Under the pieces are notes generated by a model. That model made no database searches. It had not been told where the DNA came from and saw only the letters and a program-made list of their open reading frames with translations. 30,000 nt of DNA, taken from assembly GCF_964340395.1 (NCBI RefSeq), contig NC_135565.1:1392501-1422500 (forward strand). Reading direction: 5' to 3'. This document shows positions 1 to 12,000 of this stretch, one piece after another. Position 1 is the stretch's first letter; each line of letters starts with the position of its first letter. A program made the translations under genes and the position numbers. The stretch is from Glandiceps talaboti (taxonomy: Eukaryota; Hemichordata; Enteropneusta; Spengelidae).

Positions 1-13
1 AAGCAAGTCGTTG

Positions 14-424
14 TCAGCCATACGTTACAGTGGTAACATCGTCCGAGAAATCGCTGCGTTCAGAGTGTCATTATTCACAGAATTGTTGTTTTCGAGTGAA
101 AACCCGTCTTGAATTGTATAACTCTAACAAATGAAGACATGTCAAGTTATATTTTGAAAGTTGTATCGCTAGTTTGAGACGATTTTCTCACGTACTATAG
201 TACTATCGAGGCTTACTTGGAAGTAGTAGGACCTTCCAGTTCATCGGGAAGTTTAGCCAGTCCGATAATTCTTTCTGGTTTAGTTTACAACACTTTTGAT
301 CACGCAGATTTTGTTGTTGTGATGAAAAGAAATTAAAAAAAGACCATTTCAACCATTTCGTTGTGTTTTCTTTGTGAAAGGTAACCGAACATGAACGAGT
401 GTTACCACTGTAACGTATGGCTGA
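14..424. mobile_element. MITE-like element with 25-bp terminal inverted repeats
   Basis: Positions 14-38 and 400-424 are perfect reverse complements over 25 bases (the left arm begins TCAGCCATACG). The 360 bases between them have no coding potential, so this looks like a short non-autonomous DNA transposon. I could not find a convincing target-site duplication on either side, so the superfamily is left open. The left end is only 13 bases from the window edge, so the inverted repeat could also lie inside a longer element. Confidence 0.65.
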
Positions 425-1908
425 GAATGACTCTCTTCCGGGTACTTGAGATTGTCGCCGTACGGAAACTAAGATGGCGATTAATACATTTCTTCCCTAT
501 ATATATCTACCACAACTAGAACAAGTTGAATGTTGTTGACTTTGTAAATTTGTTAGAAAATTGAAATTCAAATTGCCTCAAAATTATTTTAGATCCCTAG
601 TTTATTTCATTCTTCATTAAAATTTTCCAGGGTTACAGCTGTAAGACACTGGAATTACTTATAGCCAACCTCAAAATCCTCTTTTTTTCTTTTTCTTGTG
701 TGCATTTCCCAGTCATTTTTTTCTGAGATTTTGTGCAATTTTTCATAACAGTAGATTTTTGTTATAAAATGGTGACTATGGTATAAAAGTACAATACATT
801 ACCAACTTCTGTGTAAAATGTGTTTTATAGTGAGACATCATATGAAACCACTAACCACTTTATTGCATCGCTAAAACAAAACTGCATAGTGACTCGAAGA
901 GCTGAAGACCTGAACCACTTCTACATGTCACCAAAATAAAAAATTAAATTTAAAAAAAAACAGCGGAGCTATTCTGACCGATAGGTCGCTTGTTTAAAAC
1001 ATGACCCCCCCCCCCCGGCCCCATGACATTTGCATATACTGAACGTTAAACAATATTCCCATTATATGTATACATACAAATTAAATGATTTTGACACTGT
1101 ATTAGAAAGCAATATTTGTACAGAAAAAGTGACAAACAGTAAAAGACTGGCTAGTTACATTTCTCTTATAATCATACACAATCTAGTTAGTATCTAAAAC
1201 GTGCTTACCATGTTGTGCATACTCTGCCTGATCTGGTCACTGTAAAAGTTCCCTGATATCATTGTCATCATCATCACGTTCACCTTCAGTATTGCCATTA
1301 TCAGTGCCACTCTAATCTGACTCACTGGTAATACTTGAGTCAATACATGTATGAGTTTAATTTTGCAACGAAGAGGGAGAATGCCAATGTGCAGTACAGA
1401 TTTGAAAGGCTATATATGTATTTGTTCAATAAAAGAGTGATAAACTTGGCATCGGTTACTATAACTGATAATTATATGTAGATATTTTAACGACAACATT
1501 CACGGACAGTGTGAGTGATACGGTGAGAGTGTACACTCAATAAAATGCATCGTTTTATTTTTTTTTATACAATTATAGGTATTTCTACTTTGGCATGTAA
1601 AGTACTCGTAAAAATAAATGTTGAGTGCTCATCTCACTTTTACATCTCAAAACACACAAAACAAATTGACAATCATTGAATCTTAAATTTGGATTGTAAA
1701 ATGTAACCGTCCCCCAAACATTATAAGGCTGCGCATATTAAATTCTGTGTTTGATGTCAGCGTGCGCTTAAGTTTGAGAGAGATGGGAAGAAAACAGACA
1801 AAAATGTAAATAAGGTCAAACAGGGTCAAAACGCATCCTACGTCAATTTTAGTAAATTGCCATAAATGAATAGACGTATATTCACATTTTTTTGTTCATT
1901 TTATTTAG
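425..1908. other. Non-coding, presumably intron of the lectin/LDLa gene
   Basis: AT-rich sequence with no exon I can recognise. It holds a poly-C run near 1004-1015 and A- and T-rich tracts. It lies directly upstream of the C-type lectin exon at 1909 and ends in a T-rich stretch plus TTTAG acceptor, so its right part is most likely intron. The missing earlier exons of the lectin domain and the signal peptide were not found here and are presumably further left. Confidence 0.5.
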
Positions 1909-1976
1909 TGGTGACGATGGGACGTGGAATGATATAGCCTGCACCGACAGCCGTACTTTTGTTTGTCAACAAGCAA
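1909..1976 (+). CDS. C-type lectin domain, C-terminal exon (partial gene)
   Basis: After a T-rich acceptor (ATTTAG, ending 1908) the frame starting at 1910 reads GDDGTWNDIACTDSRTFVC, then QQA. This is the end of a C-type lectin-like domain: the WND calcium/sugar-binding motif, the third conserved Cys, then F-x-C as the last Cys. The exon enters with one base of a split codon and leaves in phase 1 at GTAGGT (1977). Its final A joins CA of the next exon to give Thr, leading straight into the first LDLa repeat, so lectin and LDLa exons belong to one protein. The rest of the domain lies upstream of the window. The short length makes the exon easy to miss; the call rests on the WND...C...F-x-C pattern plus matching phase. 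Confidence 0.82.
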
Positions 1977-1984
1977 GTAGGTAG

Positions 1985-2442
1985 ACATTCCTCTCATGAA
2001 TTCAATCGAATACATTCCTCTCATACTCTGTTGCATGAATCCAACCAAATACATTCCTCTCATGAATCCAATCGAATACATTCCTCTCATGAATCCAACC
2101 AAATACATTACTCTCATGAATTCAACCGAATACATTCCTCTCATACTCTGTTGCTTGAATTCAACCGAATACATTCTTCTCATACCCTAACTGTGTTGCA
2201 TGAATTCAACCGAATACATTCTTCTCATACCCTAACTGTGTTGCATGAATTCAACCGAATACATTCTTCTCATACCCTAACTGTGTTGCATGAATTCAAC
2301 CGAATACATTCTTCTCATACCCTAACTGTGTTGCATGAATTCAACCGAATACATTCTTCTCATACCCTAACTGTGTTGCATGAATTCAACCGAATACATT
2401 TCTCTCATACTCTGTGTTGCTTGGATTCAACCGAATTCATTC
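1985..2442. repeat. Minisatellite, 27- to 45-bp units
   Basis: The array starts about 8 bases after the donor of the lectin exon. Early units are 27 bp (core ATACATTCCTCTCATGAATC). Some carry an inserted TACTCTGTTGC block, and from about 2170 uniform 45-bp units contain CATACCCTAACTGTGTTGC. Because 27 and 45 are multiples of three, the array stays open in frame, and translated stretches with HEFNRIHSSHTLTVL repeats are an artefact of the repeat. Confidence 0.9.
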
Positions 2443-2941
2443 CTCACCAATCTCACATTCTGATTGGTCGAGAGATCTGCAGATATGTAGGTGTATTTTT
2501 CAGCAACAGCCATATTATTGCTTGTTGCATCATGTGATCACTGAACGTCCCCTTGTAAACAAACCTAGCAGACAACTAGAAATCCGGCCAGCATTGCCAG
2601 TGACAAGTTTATTGTCAACCCTATAAAATATCATCGTTGTATACATTATAACAAGTCTTTGAACTGTTCGTTTCACGTCACAGGGAAATCGTCAAAAAAT
2701 CCACTCAGAACGGCGAAAGTTCAGTAGTGACAGTGAATGCGTTCGTCGTCACGCAATCGTAAACATGAATTCCTAAATTTATGAACAATATCCAAATTAC
2801 CACCACAGAGTGTGCAGTTTATGCAAGAACAACAAAGCATATCACTAACATTTCTGTACATTTAAAGGAATACAGGGCGCAAAACAAAGACACTCTTACT
2901 CAGCTGAAGGTTATAAGTTTGAATGTCACTGAGTAATAACA

Positions 2942-2943
<2 letters not shown>
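2443..2943. other. Unique intron sequence, nothing recognised
   Basis: Non-repetitive, AT-rich sequence inside the intron between the lectin exon and LDLa exon 1. I see no exon with matching phase and no RNA gene. Confidence 0.5.
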
Positions 2944-2982
<39 letters not shown>

Positions 2983-2992
2983 GCGTGTGCGT

Positions 2993-3040
<48 letters not shown>
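2944..3040. repeat. (TG)n microsatellite with TGCG interruptions
   Basis: About 97 bases of alternating TG with a central block in which GTGTGC/GTGCGT variants recur. Alternating purine-pyrimidine DNA of this kind can adopt Z-form under supercoiling (known property, not shown here). Confidence 0.92.
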
Positions 3041-3930
3041 AATGCATGGGCCAGGGTGATGTATAAACTATGTGAGGAACATATATAAGGGCGGCCCTAT
3101 TTATTTTTCTGTTTCTCATCTCCCGACCGACCCTAATTTGCAGCTCCAACCATGATCAGAAAAAAAACACGTTTTTTATTTCCGACCGACCCCTGAGTTC
3201 AACACAGCAAGATTGTAAGGTTCGAACGAACATCAAACGTTCCTCATGGCGTCTACAAGTTACAGAAGACGCGTAATGTATACTGTACTGCAAGGCCAAC
3301 CAAGACTTGCATGGCATGTTACCTATGTTTATACAGTAATCCCGAAGGAGTTCTAGAAATGTTTACATGTTATCTGGTGGATTATTTTGACAAGTTGACA
3401 CTTGAGAAAAATCTTTCATAGAAGTTATGATTTATAAAAATGAAAATTCCTCTACCACACTGATGACAATCATGTAAGTGTTTCAAAAAGTTACATACTA
3501 AAAGTCAAATTGGATAACTTGAAAAAATTGCTAGCGATGTCAATGCCACTTTGATTAATAGGACGAATGTTAGTACTCCTGATAAAATCATACAATAGTT
3601 CATGGCTACAAATATACACCCATCAGGATCTATTCATCTTCAAAGTTGTTCTACAGACTTGTCAACATTGCTACAATGAAGGAAAGAGACCTGAAATAAG
3701 TAATTCAATAAAGAGAAGAGAAAAGAAGTTGTGGAGAGACTGACAGGACAGAAAGGACAGAGAATAGAACTGAAAAAATACAGATTTTTTTTCCTTGCCC
3801 CCCCCCCCTCTTTTTTTTTATTTCGCCTGCCTGCCCCGCCTGACTATTCCACTGGAGATGAGAAACAAAAAAAGAAGGTCATCCTAACTCTGTGCACAGT
3901 GTATGGGTCAGGGTGATCTATGATTGTAAA
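3041..3930. repeat. Two diverged copies of a dispersed repeat fragment
   Basis: A motif around 3041-3068 (GCATGGGCCAGGGTGATGTA) recurs in diverged form at 3898-3920 (GTATGGGTCAGGGTGATCTA). Near the first copy is TTTCTCATCTCCC, and near the second its reverse complement GGAGATGAGAAAC (about 3854). The two flanks therefore share both direct and inverted pieces, which suggests remnants of one old mobile repeat family. The region between them is otherwise unremarkable intron with homopolymer C and T tracts near 3798-3820. Confidence 0.35.
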
Positions 3931-4324
3931 GATAAAACCGTGCACATTTAAATTGGTTGGACATAAAAATAAGATTTTCTGCATGGACTCCATGCATGAT
4001 AGGTGTCTATATGTCAAGAATAATCCCACCTTGTCTATTACATTTACCATGTGATACAATTATTTTTGTCGGTCAAAATTATAACATGGGCATGTGGCAC
4101 ATTTCATGTAAATGTAGTCGATGCCTCTACACGTGGATAGTCCTATTATATCCGCTTTGACTGTGGAATAGGCACAACTTACTTTCTTTTGCCGTATATG
4201 TACGTATGCAAATGCTACACCTCATTCACAATGAACACGATATTTATTTACATTTTACTCTACGATTTTTACAGCCTGAAATAAGCTTCACATATTTATC
4301 AATTCCACATTAAGCGAATTTTCA
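3931..4324. other. Unique intron sequence, nothing recognised
   Basis: AT-rich, non-repetitive. No exon-like open frame with plausible splice sites was seen. Confidence 0.45.
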
Positions 4325-4545
4325 GATGGAAAAATCTAACCAATGGTGAGGGATTTTTTGTTAAGAAGTAACTCTTTTTGGTAGCACACCATAGGCTTTG
4401 ATGAACAAATAAGTCTACAGTTTTGTTTTGAAACTATCCAGGCTGGAGGCTTGGCGAATGTCAAGTTACACAGAGTTCCATAGTTTGGGTGCGACATATG
4501 ATAAAAAGCGACCTCCTTAGGTGATATAGGTGACATCAATAAGAA
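4325..4545 (-). pseudogene. Decayed LINE ORF2 3' end (L2/CR1-like)
   Basis: On the minus strand one frame reads, with stops, ...YVAPKLWNSV, stop, LDIRQASSLDSFKTKL, stop, TYLF. This aligns with the better preserved LINE at 23341-23921, which reads AAPKLWNVLPLDIRESPNLE followed by TFKRKLKTHLF. On the + strand both copies also share GTTCCATAGTTT and the adjoining GCATATGA/CGACATATGA region. It is the last part of a non-LTR retrotransposon reverse-transcriptase polyprotein, broken by at least two in-frame stops. It is old and inactive, and lies in the intron antisense to the gene. Confidence 0.75.
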
Positions 4546-4565
4546 CGTTAAAGACAATTCAGTTT

Positions 4566-4634
4566 ATGTATAAATAAATAAATACATAAATAAATAAACA
4601 AATAAATAAATAAATAAATAAGTAAGTAAGTAAG

Positions 4635-4693
<59 letters not shown>

Positions 4694-4696
4694 ATA
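4566..4696. repeat. (AAAT)n microsatellite with a TAAG block
   Basis: About 130 bases of TAAA/AAAT tetranucleotides, with a short run of TAAG at about 4619-4636. It lies next to the 5' side of the decayed LINE fragment. Confidence 0.92.
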
Positions 4697-4979
4697 TAGG
4701 TATCAACTTATCTATCTCATGCCATGGTATCAGATAATTACTATAACTGCTGAAAACGCTGTGCTACACTTCTTTAAATTACAAGGCACACCGACCATGA
4801 TCCATCCCAAATCAGATGCCGATTGTAGTCAGAATCACTACATTAAGGTCATAATTCAACTACAATGATATTTTCAAACAATACCTCACACATGGAATAG
4901 ATAATAGCATTGAACCATTATAATAAACATGTGAATATTTTGTTTCTAAGCCTAACATGCGAATGTTGTTGACACTTAG
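4697..4979. other. Intron 3' part and acceptor of LDLa exon 1
   Basis: Non-repetitive sequence ending in GTTGACACTTAG at 4979. The pyrimidine tract is modest. Confidence 0.5.
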
Positions 4980-5084
4980 CATCCTGTGGCCCAGACTTCG
5001 TCTGTGACAATCGGAACTGTATCCCTGAAGATTATGCATGTGATGGGTTTGATGACTGTAGAGATGGCAGTGATGAGAGTTCGT
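4980..5084 (+). CDS. LDLa domain exon 1
   Basis: The frame from 4982 reads [20 protein letters not shown] then [14 protein letters not shown]. This is one complete LDL-receptor class A module with cysteines spaced as in the family and the acidic calcium cage D-G-x-x-D-C-x-D-G-S-D-E. The sixth Cys is split across the splice junction: the exon ends in T (donor GTAAGC at 5085) and the next exon begins GC, giving TGC. It is a 105-bp symmetrical phase 1-1 exon, the classic form of shuffled LDLa exons. In other proteins such modules bind ligands in a calcium-dependent way outside the cell; the ligand here is unknown. Confidence 0.93.
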
Positions 5085-5097
5085 GTAAGCCAAGAAA

Positions 5098-5098
<1 letters not shown>

Positions 5099-5177
<79 letters not shown>

Positions 5178-5192
5178 GCGTGCATGCGTGAA

Positions 5193-5223
<31 letters not shown>

Positions 5224-5232
5224 ATGTCTGTA

Positions 5233-5263
<31 letters not shown>

Positions 5264-5455
5264 ATGCATGCATGCATGCATGCATGCATGTATGTATGTA
5301 TGTATGTATGTATGTATGTATGTATGTACGTACGTACGTACGTACGTACGTACGTACGTACGTATGTATGTATGTATGTATGTATGTATGCATGCATGCA
5401 TGCATGTATGTATGTATGTATGTATGTATGTATGTATGTATGTATGTATGTATGC
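5099..5455. repeat. Compound tetranucleotide microsatellite
   Basis: Beginning 14 bases after the donor of LDLa exon 1, it runs through successive pure blocks: TATC (5099-5177), TGTC with TGTA (about 5191-5264), TGCA (5265-5290), TGTA (to about 5328), CGTA (5329-5364), TGTA, TGCA (about 5388-5406), TGTA (to 5455). TGCA and ACGT blocks are self-complementary. Translations in any frame only give YLSI, VCLS, VCMY or YIHT strings and are not genes. Confidence 0.95.
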
Positions 5456-5846
5456 ACGTTTGCATTAATGTATGTATGTATGTATTAATTAATGTACTAT
5501 AGGTGAACTGTATTATACGTACATTCAAGAAACTGTGGTGTCAAATGCAGGATATAGTCATTTAGGGATTGCACTTCGAAAATAGCTAAATCGAAAAATT
5601 TAAACCTACAGACTGAAGTGAAGTTGTTTCTAACTGTATTCTAACCATGTCATAGACTTGTTAATGGAGCACCATTATTATATACTTAGAGAAAGTGCAG
5701 GATATTTCAAATCACTGCAAAAAGCAACTTTTAATCATGGCAAACTTTTTAATAGCTGTTTATTGAATTAGTGTGTTTGAAATATAGTATTTAATACATT
5801 TAAAATGTACATGACCATAATATATTTTTGAATATCATCTGTTCAG
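5456..5846. other. Intron 3' part before LDLa exon 2
   Basis: AT-rich unique sequence ending in ATCATCTGTTCAG at 5846, a good acceptor. Nothing else recognised. Confidence 0.55.
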
Positions 5847-5954
5847 GCCCCTGTCAGGCTTTTGCTTGCAACGATGGAAATTGTATCGATGCAGACCAAC
5901 GTTGTGACTTGACTGGTGATTGTCCAGAAGATACTGACGAAAAAGACTGCACAA
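5847..5954 (+). CDS. LDLa domain exon 2
   Basis: The frame from 5849 reads PCQAFACNDGNCIDADQRC then DLTGDCPEDTDEKDCT. It has six cysteines in LDLa order and a calcium cage of form D-L-T-G-D-C-x-E-D-T-D-E, slightly degenerate relative to D-G-S-D-E. It is bounded by CAG (5845-5846) and donor GTACGA (5955). Phase 1 at both ends, 108 bp. The incoming GC completes the last Cys of LDLa 1, and the outgoing A joins AG of exon 3 to give Lys. Skipping this exon would join T of exon 1 to AG of exon 3, making TAG, a stop. Confidence 0.92.
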
Positions 5955-6013
5955 GTACGATGTTTAGATTGGTATCACCTGCTGTATCATAAATCATTAA
6001 TACAAACAATGCA

Positions 6014-9000
6014 ATGGCACCATCGTCATATCCATGTCATCACCTCTATTGTCACCACTGGCATCACCTTCATATCCATGCCATCACTTCTATTGTCACC
6101 ACTGGCATCACCTTCATATCCATGCCATCACCTCTATTGTCACCACTGGCATCACCTTCATCCATGCCATCACCTCTATTGTCACCATCGGCATCACCTT
6201 CATATCCATGCCATCACATCTATTGTCACCACTGGCATCACCTTCATATCCATGCCATCACCTCTATTGTCACCACTGGCATCACCTTCATATTCATGCC
6301 ATCACCTCTATTGTCACCACTGGCACCACCTTCATATTCATGCCATCACCTCTATTGTCACCACTGGCAACACCTTCATATCCATGCCATCACTTCTATT
6401 GTCACTACTCGCATCACCTTCATATCCATACCATCACTTCTATTGTCACCATCGGCATCACCTTCATATCCATGCCATCACTTCTATTGTCACCACTGGC
6501 ATCACCTTTATATCCATGCCATCACTTCTATTGTCACCATCGGCATCACCTTCATATCCATGCCATCACTTCTATTGTCACTACTGGCATCACCTTCATA
6601 TCCATGCCATCACTTCTATTGTCACCATCGGCATCACCTTCATATCCATGCCATCACTTCTATTGTCACCATCGGCATCACCTTCATATCCATGCCATCA
6701 CCTCTATTGTCACCATCGGCATCACCTTCATATCCATGCCATCACTTCTACTGTCACCATCGGCACCACCTTCATATCCATGCCATCACTTCTATTGTCA
6801 CCATCGGCATCACCTTCATATCCATGCCATCACTTCTATTGTCACCACTGGCATCACCTTCATATCCATGCCATCACATCTACTGTCACCATCGGCATCA
6901 CCTTCATATTCATGCCATCACCTATATTGTCACCACTGGCATCACCTTCATATCCATGCCATCACATCTACTGTCACCATCGGCATCACCTTCATATCCA
7001 TGCCATCACCTATATTGTCACCACTGGCATCACCTTCATATCCATGCCATCACCTCTATTGTCACCATCGGCATCACCTTCATATCCATGCCATCACATC
7101 TATTGTCACCACTGGCATCACCTTCATATCCATGCCATTACATCTATTGTCACCATCGGCATCACCTTCATATCCACACCATCACCTCTATTGTCACCAC
7201 TGACATCACCTTCATATCCATGCCATCACATCTATTGTCACCACTGGCACCACCTTCATATTCATGCCATCACTTCTATTGTCACCACTGGCACCACCTT
7301 CATATTCATGCCATCACCTCTATTGTCACCACTGGCACCACCTTCATATTCATGCCATCACCTCTATTGTCACCACTGGCAACACCTTCATATCCATGCC
7401 ATCGCCACTATTGTCACCACTGGCATCACCTTCATATCCATGCCATCACTTCTATTGTCACCACTGGCATCACCTTCATATCCATGCCATCACTTCTATT
7501 GTCACCACTGGCATCACCTTCATATCCATGCCATCACCTCTATTGTCACCACTGGCATCACCTTCATATTCATGCCATCACCTCTATTGTCACCACTGGC
7601 AACACCTTCATATCCATGCCATCACTTCTATTGTCACTACTCGCATCACCTTCATATCCATACCATCACTTCTATTGTCACCATCGGCATCACCTTCATA
7701 TCCATGCCATCACTTCTATTGTCACCACTGGCATCACCTTTATATCCATGCCATCACTTCTATTGTCACCATCGGCATCACCTTCATATCCATGCCATCA
7801 CTTCTATTGTCACTACTGGCATCACCTTCATATCCATGCCATCACTTCTATTGTCACCATCGGCATCACCTTCATATCCATGCCATCACTTCTATTGTCA
7901 CCATCGGCATCACCTTCATATCCATGCCATCACCTCTATTGTCACCATCGGCATCACCTTCATATCCATGCCATCACTTCTACTGTCACCATCGGCACCA
8001 CCTTCATATCCATGCCATCACTTCTATTGTCACCATCGGCATCACCTTCATATCCATGCCATCACTTCTATTGTCACCACTGGCATCACCTTCATATCCA
8101 TGCCATCACATCTACTGTCACCATCGGCATCACCTTCATATTCATGCCATCACCTATATTGTCACCACTGGCATCACCTTCATATCCATGCCATCACATC
8201 TACTGTCACCATCGGCATCACCTTCATATCCATGCCATCACCTATATTGTCACCACTGGCATCACCTTCATATCCATGCCATCACCTCTATTGTCACCAT
8301 CGGCATCACCTTCATATCCATGCCATCACATCTATTGTCACCACTGGCATCACCTTCATATCCATGCCATTACATCTATTGTCACCATCGGCATCACCTT
8401 CATATCCACACCATCACCTCTATTGTCACCACTGACATCACCTTCATATCCATGCCATCACATCTATTGTCACCACTGGCACCACCTTCATATTCATGCC
8501 ATCACTTCTATTGTCACCACTGGCACCACCTTCATATTCATGCCATCACCTCTATTGTCACCACTGGCACCACCTTCATATTCATGCCATCACCTCTATT
8601 GTCACCACTGGCAACACCTTCATATCCATGCCATCGCCACTATTGTCACCACTGGCATCACCTTCATATCCATGCCATCACTTCTATTGTCACCACTGGC
8701 ATCACCTTCATATCCATGCCATCACTTCTATTGTCACCACTGGCATCACCTTCATATCCATGCCATCACCTCTATTGTCACCACTGGCATCACCTTCATA
8801 TCCATGCCATCGCATCTACTGTCACCATCGGCATCACCTTCATATCCATGCCATCACCTATATTGTCACCACTGGCATCACCTTCATATCCATGCCATCA
8901 CCTCTATTGTCACCATCGGCATCACCTTCATATCCATGCCATCACATCTATTGTCACCACTGGCATCACCTTCATATCCATGCCATCACCTCTATTGTCA

Positions 9001-12000
9001 CCACTGGCATCACCTTCATATTCATGCCATCACCTCTATTGTCACCACTGGCACCACCTTCATATTCATGCCATCACCTCTATTGTCACCACTGGCAACA
9101 CCTTCATATCCATGCCATCACTTCTATTGTCACTACTCGCATCACCTTCATATCCATACCATCACTTCTATTGTCACCATCGGCATCACCTTCATATCCA
9201 TGCCATCACTTCTATTGTCACCACTGGCATCACCTTCATATCCATGCCATCACTTCTATTGTCACCATCGGCATCACCTTCATATCCATGCCATCACCTC
9301 TATTGTCACCATCGGCATCACCTTCATATCCATGCCATCACTTCTATTGTCACCATCGGCACCACCTTCATATCCATACCATCACTTCTATTGTCACCAT
9401 CGGCATCACCTTCATATCCATGCCATCACTTCTATTGTCACCACTGGCATCACCTTCATATCCATGCCATCACATCTACTGTCACCATCGGCATCACCTT
9501 CATATCCATGCCATCACCTATATTGTCACCACTGGCATCACCTTCATATCCATGCCATCACATCTACTGTCACCATCGGCATCACCTTCATATCCATGCC
9601 ATCACCTATATTGTCACCACTGGCATCACCTTCATATCCATGCCATCACCTCTATTGTCACCATCGGCATCACCTTCATATCCATGCCATCACTTCTATT
9701 GTCACCACTGGCATCACCTTCATATCCATGCCATTACATCTATTGTCACCATCGGCATCACCTTCATATCCACGCCATCACCTCTATTGTCACCACTGAC
9801 ATCACCTTCATATCCATGCCATCACATCTATTGTCACCACTGGCACCACCTTCATATTCATGCCATCACTTCTATTGTCACCACTGGCACCACCTTCATA
9901 TTCATGCCATCACCTCTATTGTCACCACTGGCACCACCTTCATATTCATGCCATCACCTCTATTGTCACCACTGGCAACACCTTCATATCCATGCCATCA
10001 CCACTATTGTCACCACTGGCATCACCTTCATATCCATGCCATCACTTCTATTGTCACCACTGGCATCACCTTCATATCCATGCCATCACTTCTATTGTCA
10101 CCACTGGCATCACCTTCATATCCATGCCATCATCTCTATTGTCACCACTGGCATCACCTTCATATCCATGCCATCGCATCTACTGTCACCATCGGCATCA
10201 CCTTCATATCCATGCCATCACCTATATTGTCACCACTGGCATCACCTTCATATCCATGCCATCACCTCTATTGTCACCATCGGCATCACCTTCATATCCA
10301 TGCCATCACATCTATTGTCACCACTGACATCACCTTCATATCCATGCCATCACCTCTATTGTCACCACTGGCATCACCTTAATATTCATGCCATCACCTC
10401 TATTGTCACCACTGGCACCACCTTCATATTCATGCCATCACCTCTATTGTCACCACTGGCAACACCTTCATATCCATGCCATCACTTCTATTGTCACTAC
10501 TCGCATCACCTTCATATCCATACCATCACTTCTATTGTCACCATCGGCATCACCTTCATATCCATGCCATCACTTCTATTGTCACCACTGGCATCACCTT
10601 CATATCCATGCCATCACTTCTATTGTCACCATCGGCACCACCTTCATATCCATGCCATCACTTCTATTGTCACTACTGGCATCACCTTCATATCCATGCC
10701 ATCACTTCTATTGTCACCATCGGCATCACCTTCATATCCATGCCATCACTTCTATTGTCACCATCGGCATCACCTTCATATCCATGCCATCACCTCTATT
10801 GTCACCATCGGCATCACCTTCATATCCATGCCATCACTTCTATTGTCACCATCGGCACCACATTCATATCCATGCCATCACTTCTATTGTCACCATCGGC
10901 ATCACCTTCATATCCATGCCATCACTTCTATTGTCACCACTGGCATCACCTTCATATCCATGCCATCACATCTACTGTCACCATCGGCATCACCTTCATA
11001 TCCATGCCATCACCTATATTGTCACCACTGGCATCACCTTCATATCCATGCCATCACATCTACTGTCACCATCAGCAACACCTTCATATCCATGCCATCA
11101 CCTATATTGTCACCACTGGCATCACCTTCATATCCATGCCATCACCTATATTGTCACCATCGGCATCACCTTCATATCCATGACATCACATCTATTGTCA
11201 CCACTGGCATCACCTTCATATCCATGCCATTACATCTATTGTCACCATCGGCATCACCTTCATATCCACGCCATCACCTCTATTGTCACCACTGACATCA
11301 CCTTCATATCCATGCCATCACATCTATTGTCACCACTGGCACCACCTTCATATTCATGCCATCACTTCTATTGTCACCACTGGCACCACCTTCATATTCA
11401 TGCCATCACCTCTATTGTCACCACTGGCAACACCTTCATATCCATGCCATCACCACTATTGTCACCACTGGCATCACCTTCATATCCATGCCATCACTTC
11501 TATTGTCACCACTGGCATCACCTTCATATCCATGCCATCACTTCTATTGTCACCACTGGCATCACCTTCATATCCATGCCATCACCTCTATTGTCACCAC
11601 TGGCATCACCTTCATATCCATGCCATCGCATCTACTGTCACCATCGGCATCACCTTCATATCCATGCCATCACCTATATTGTCACCACTGGCATCACCTT
11701 CATATCCATGCCATCACATCTACTGTCACCATCAGCATCACCTTCATATCCATGCCATCACCTATATTGTCACCACTGGCATCACCTTCATATCCATGCC
11801 ATCACCTATATTGTCACCACTGGCACCACCTTCATATCCATGCCATCACCTATATTGTCACCACTGGCACCGCCTTCATATCCATGCCATCACCTTCATA
11901 TCCATGCCATCACCTATATTGTCACCACTTGCATCACCTTCATATCCATGCCATCACTTCTATTGTCACCACTGGCATCACCTTCATATCCATGCCATCA

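Noticed and set aside
1905-2626. Several short open frames with HEFNRIHSSHT or MRGMYS repeats
   Set aside because: Artefacts of the 27/45-bp array, whose unit length is a multiple of three. The true coding segment here is only 1909-1976 in another frame.
5164-5528. VCLS, VCMY and YIHT open frames on both strands
   Set aside because: Pure tetranucleotide microsatellite translations; the same applies at 13338-13769 and 17152-17369.
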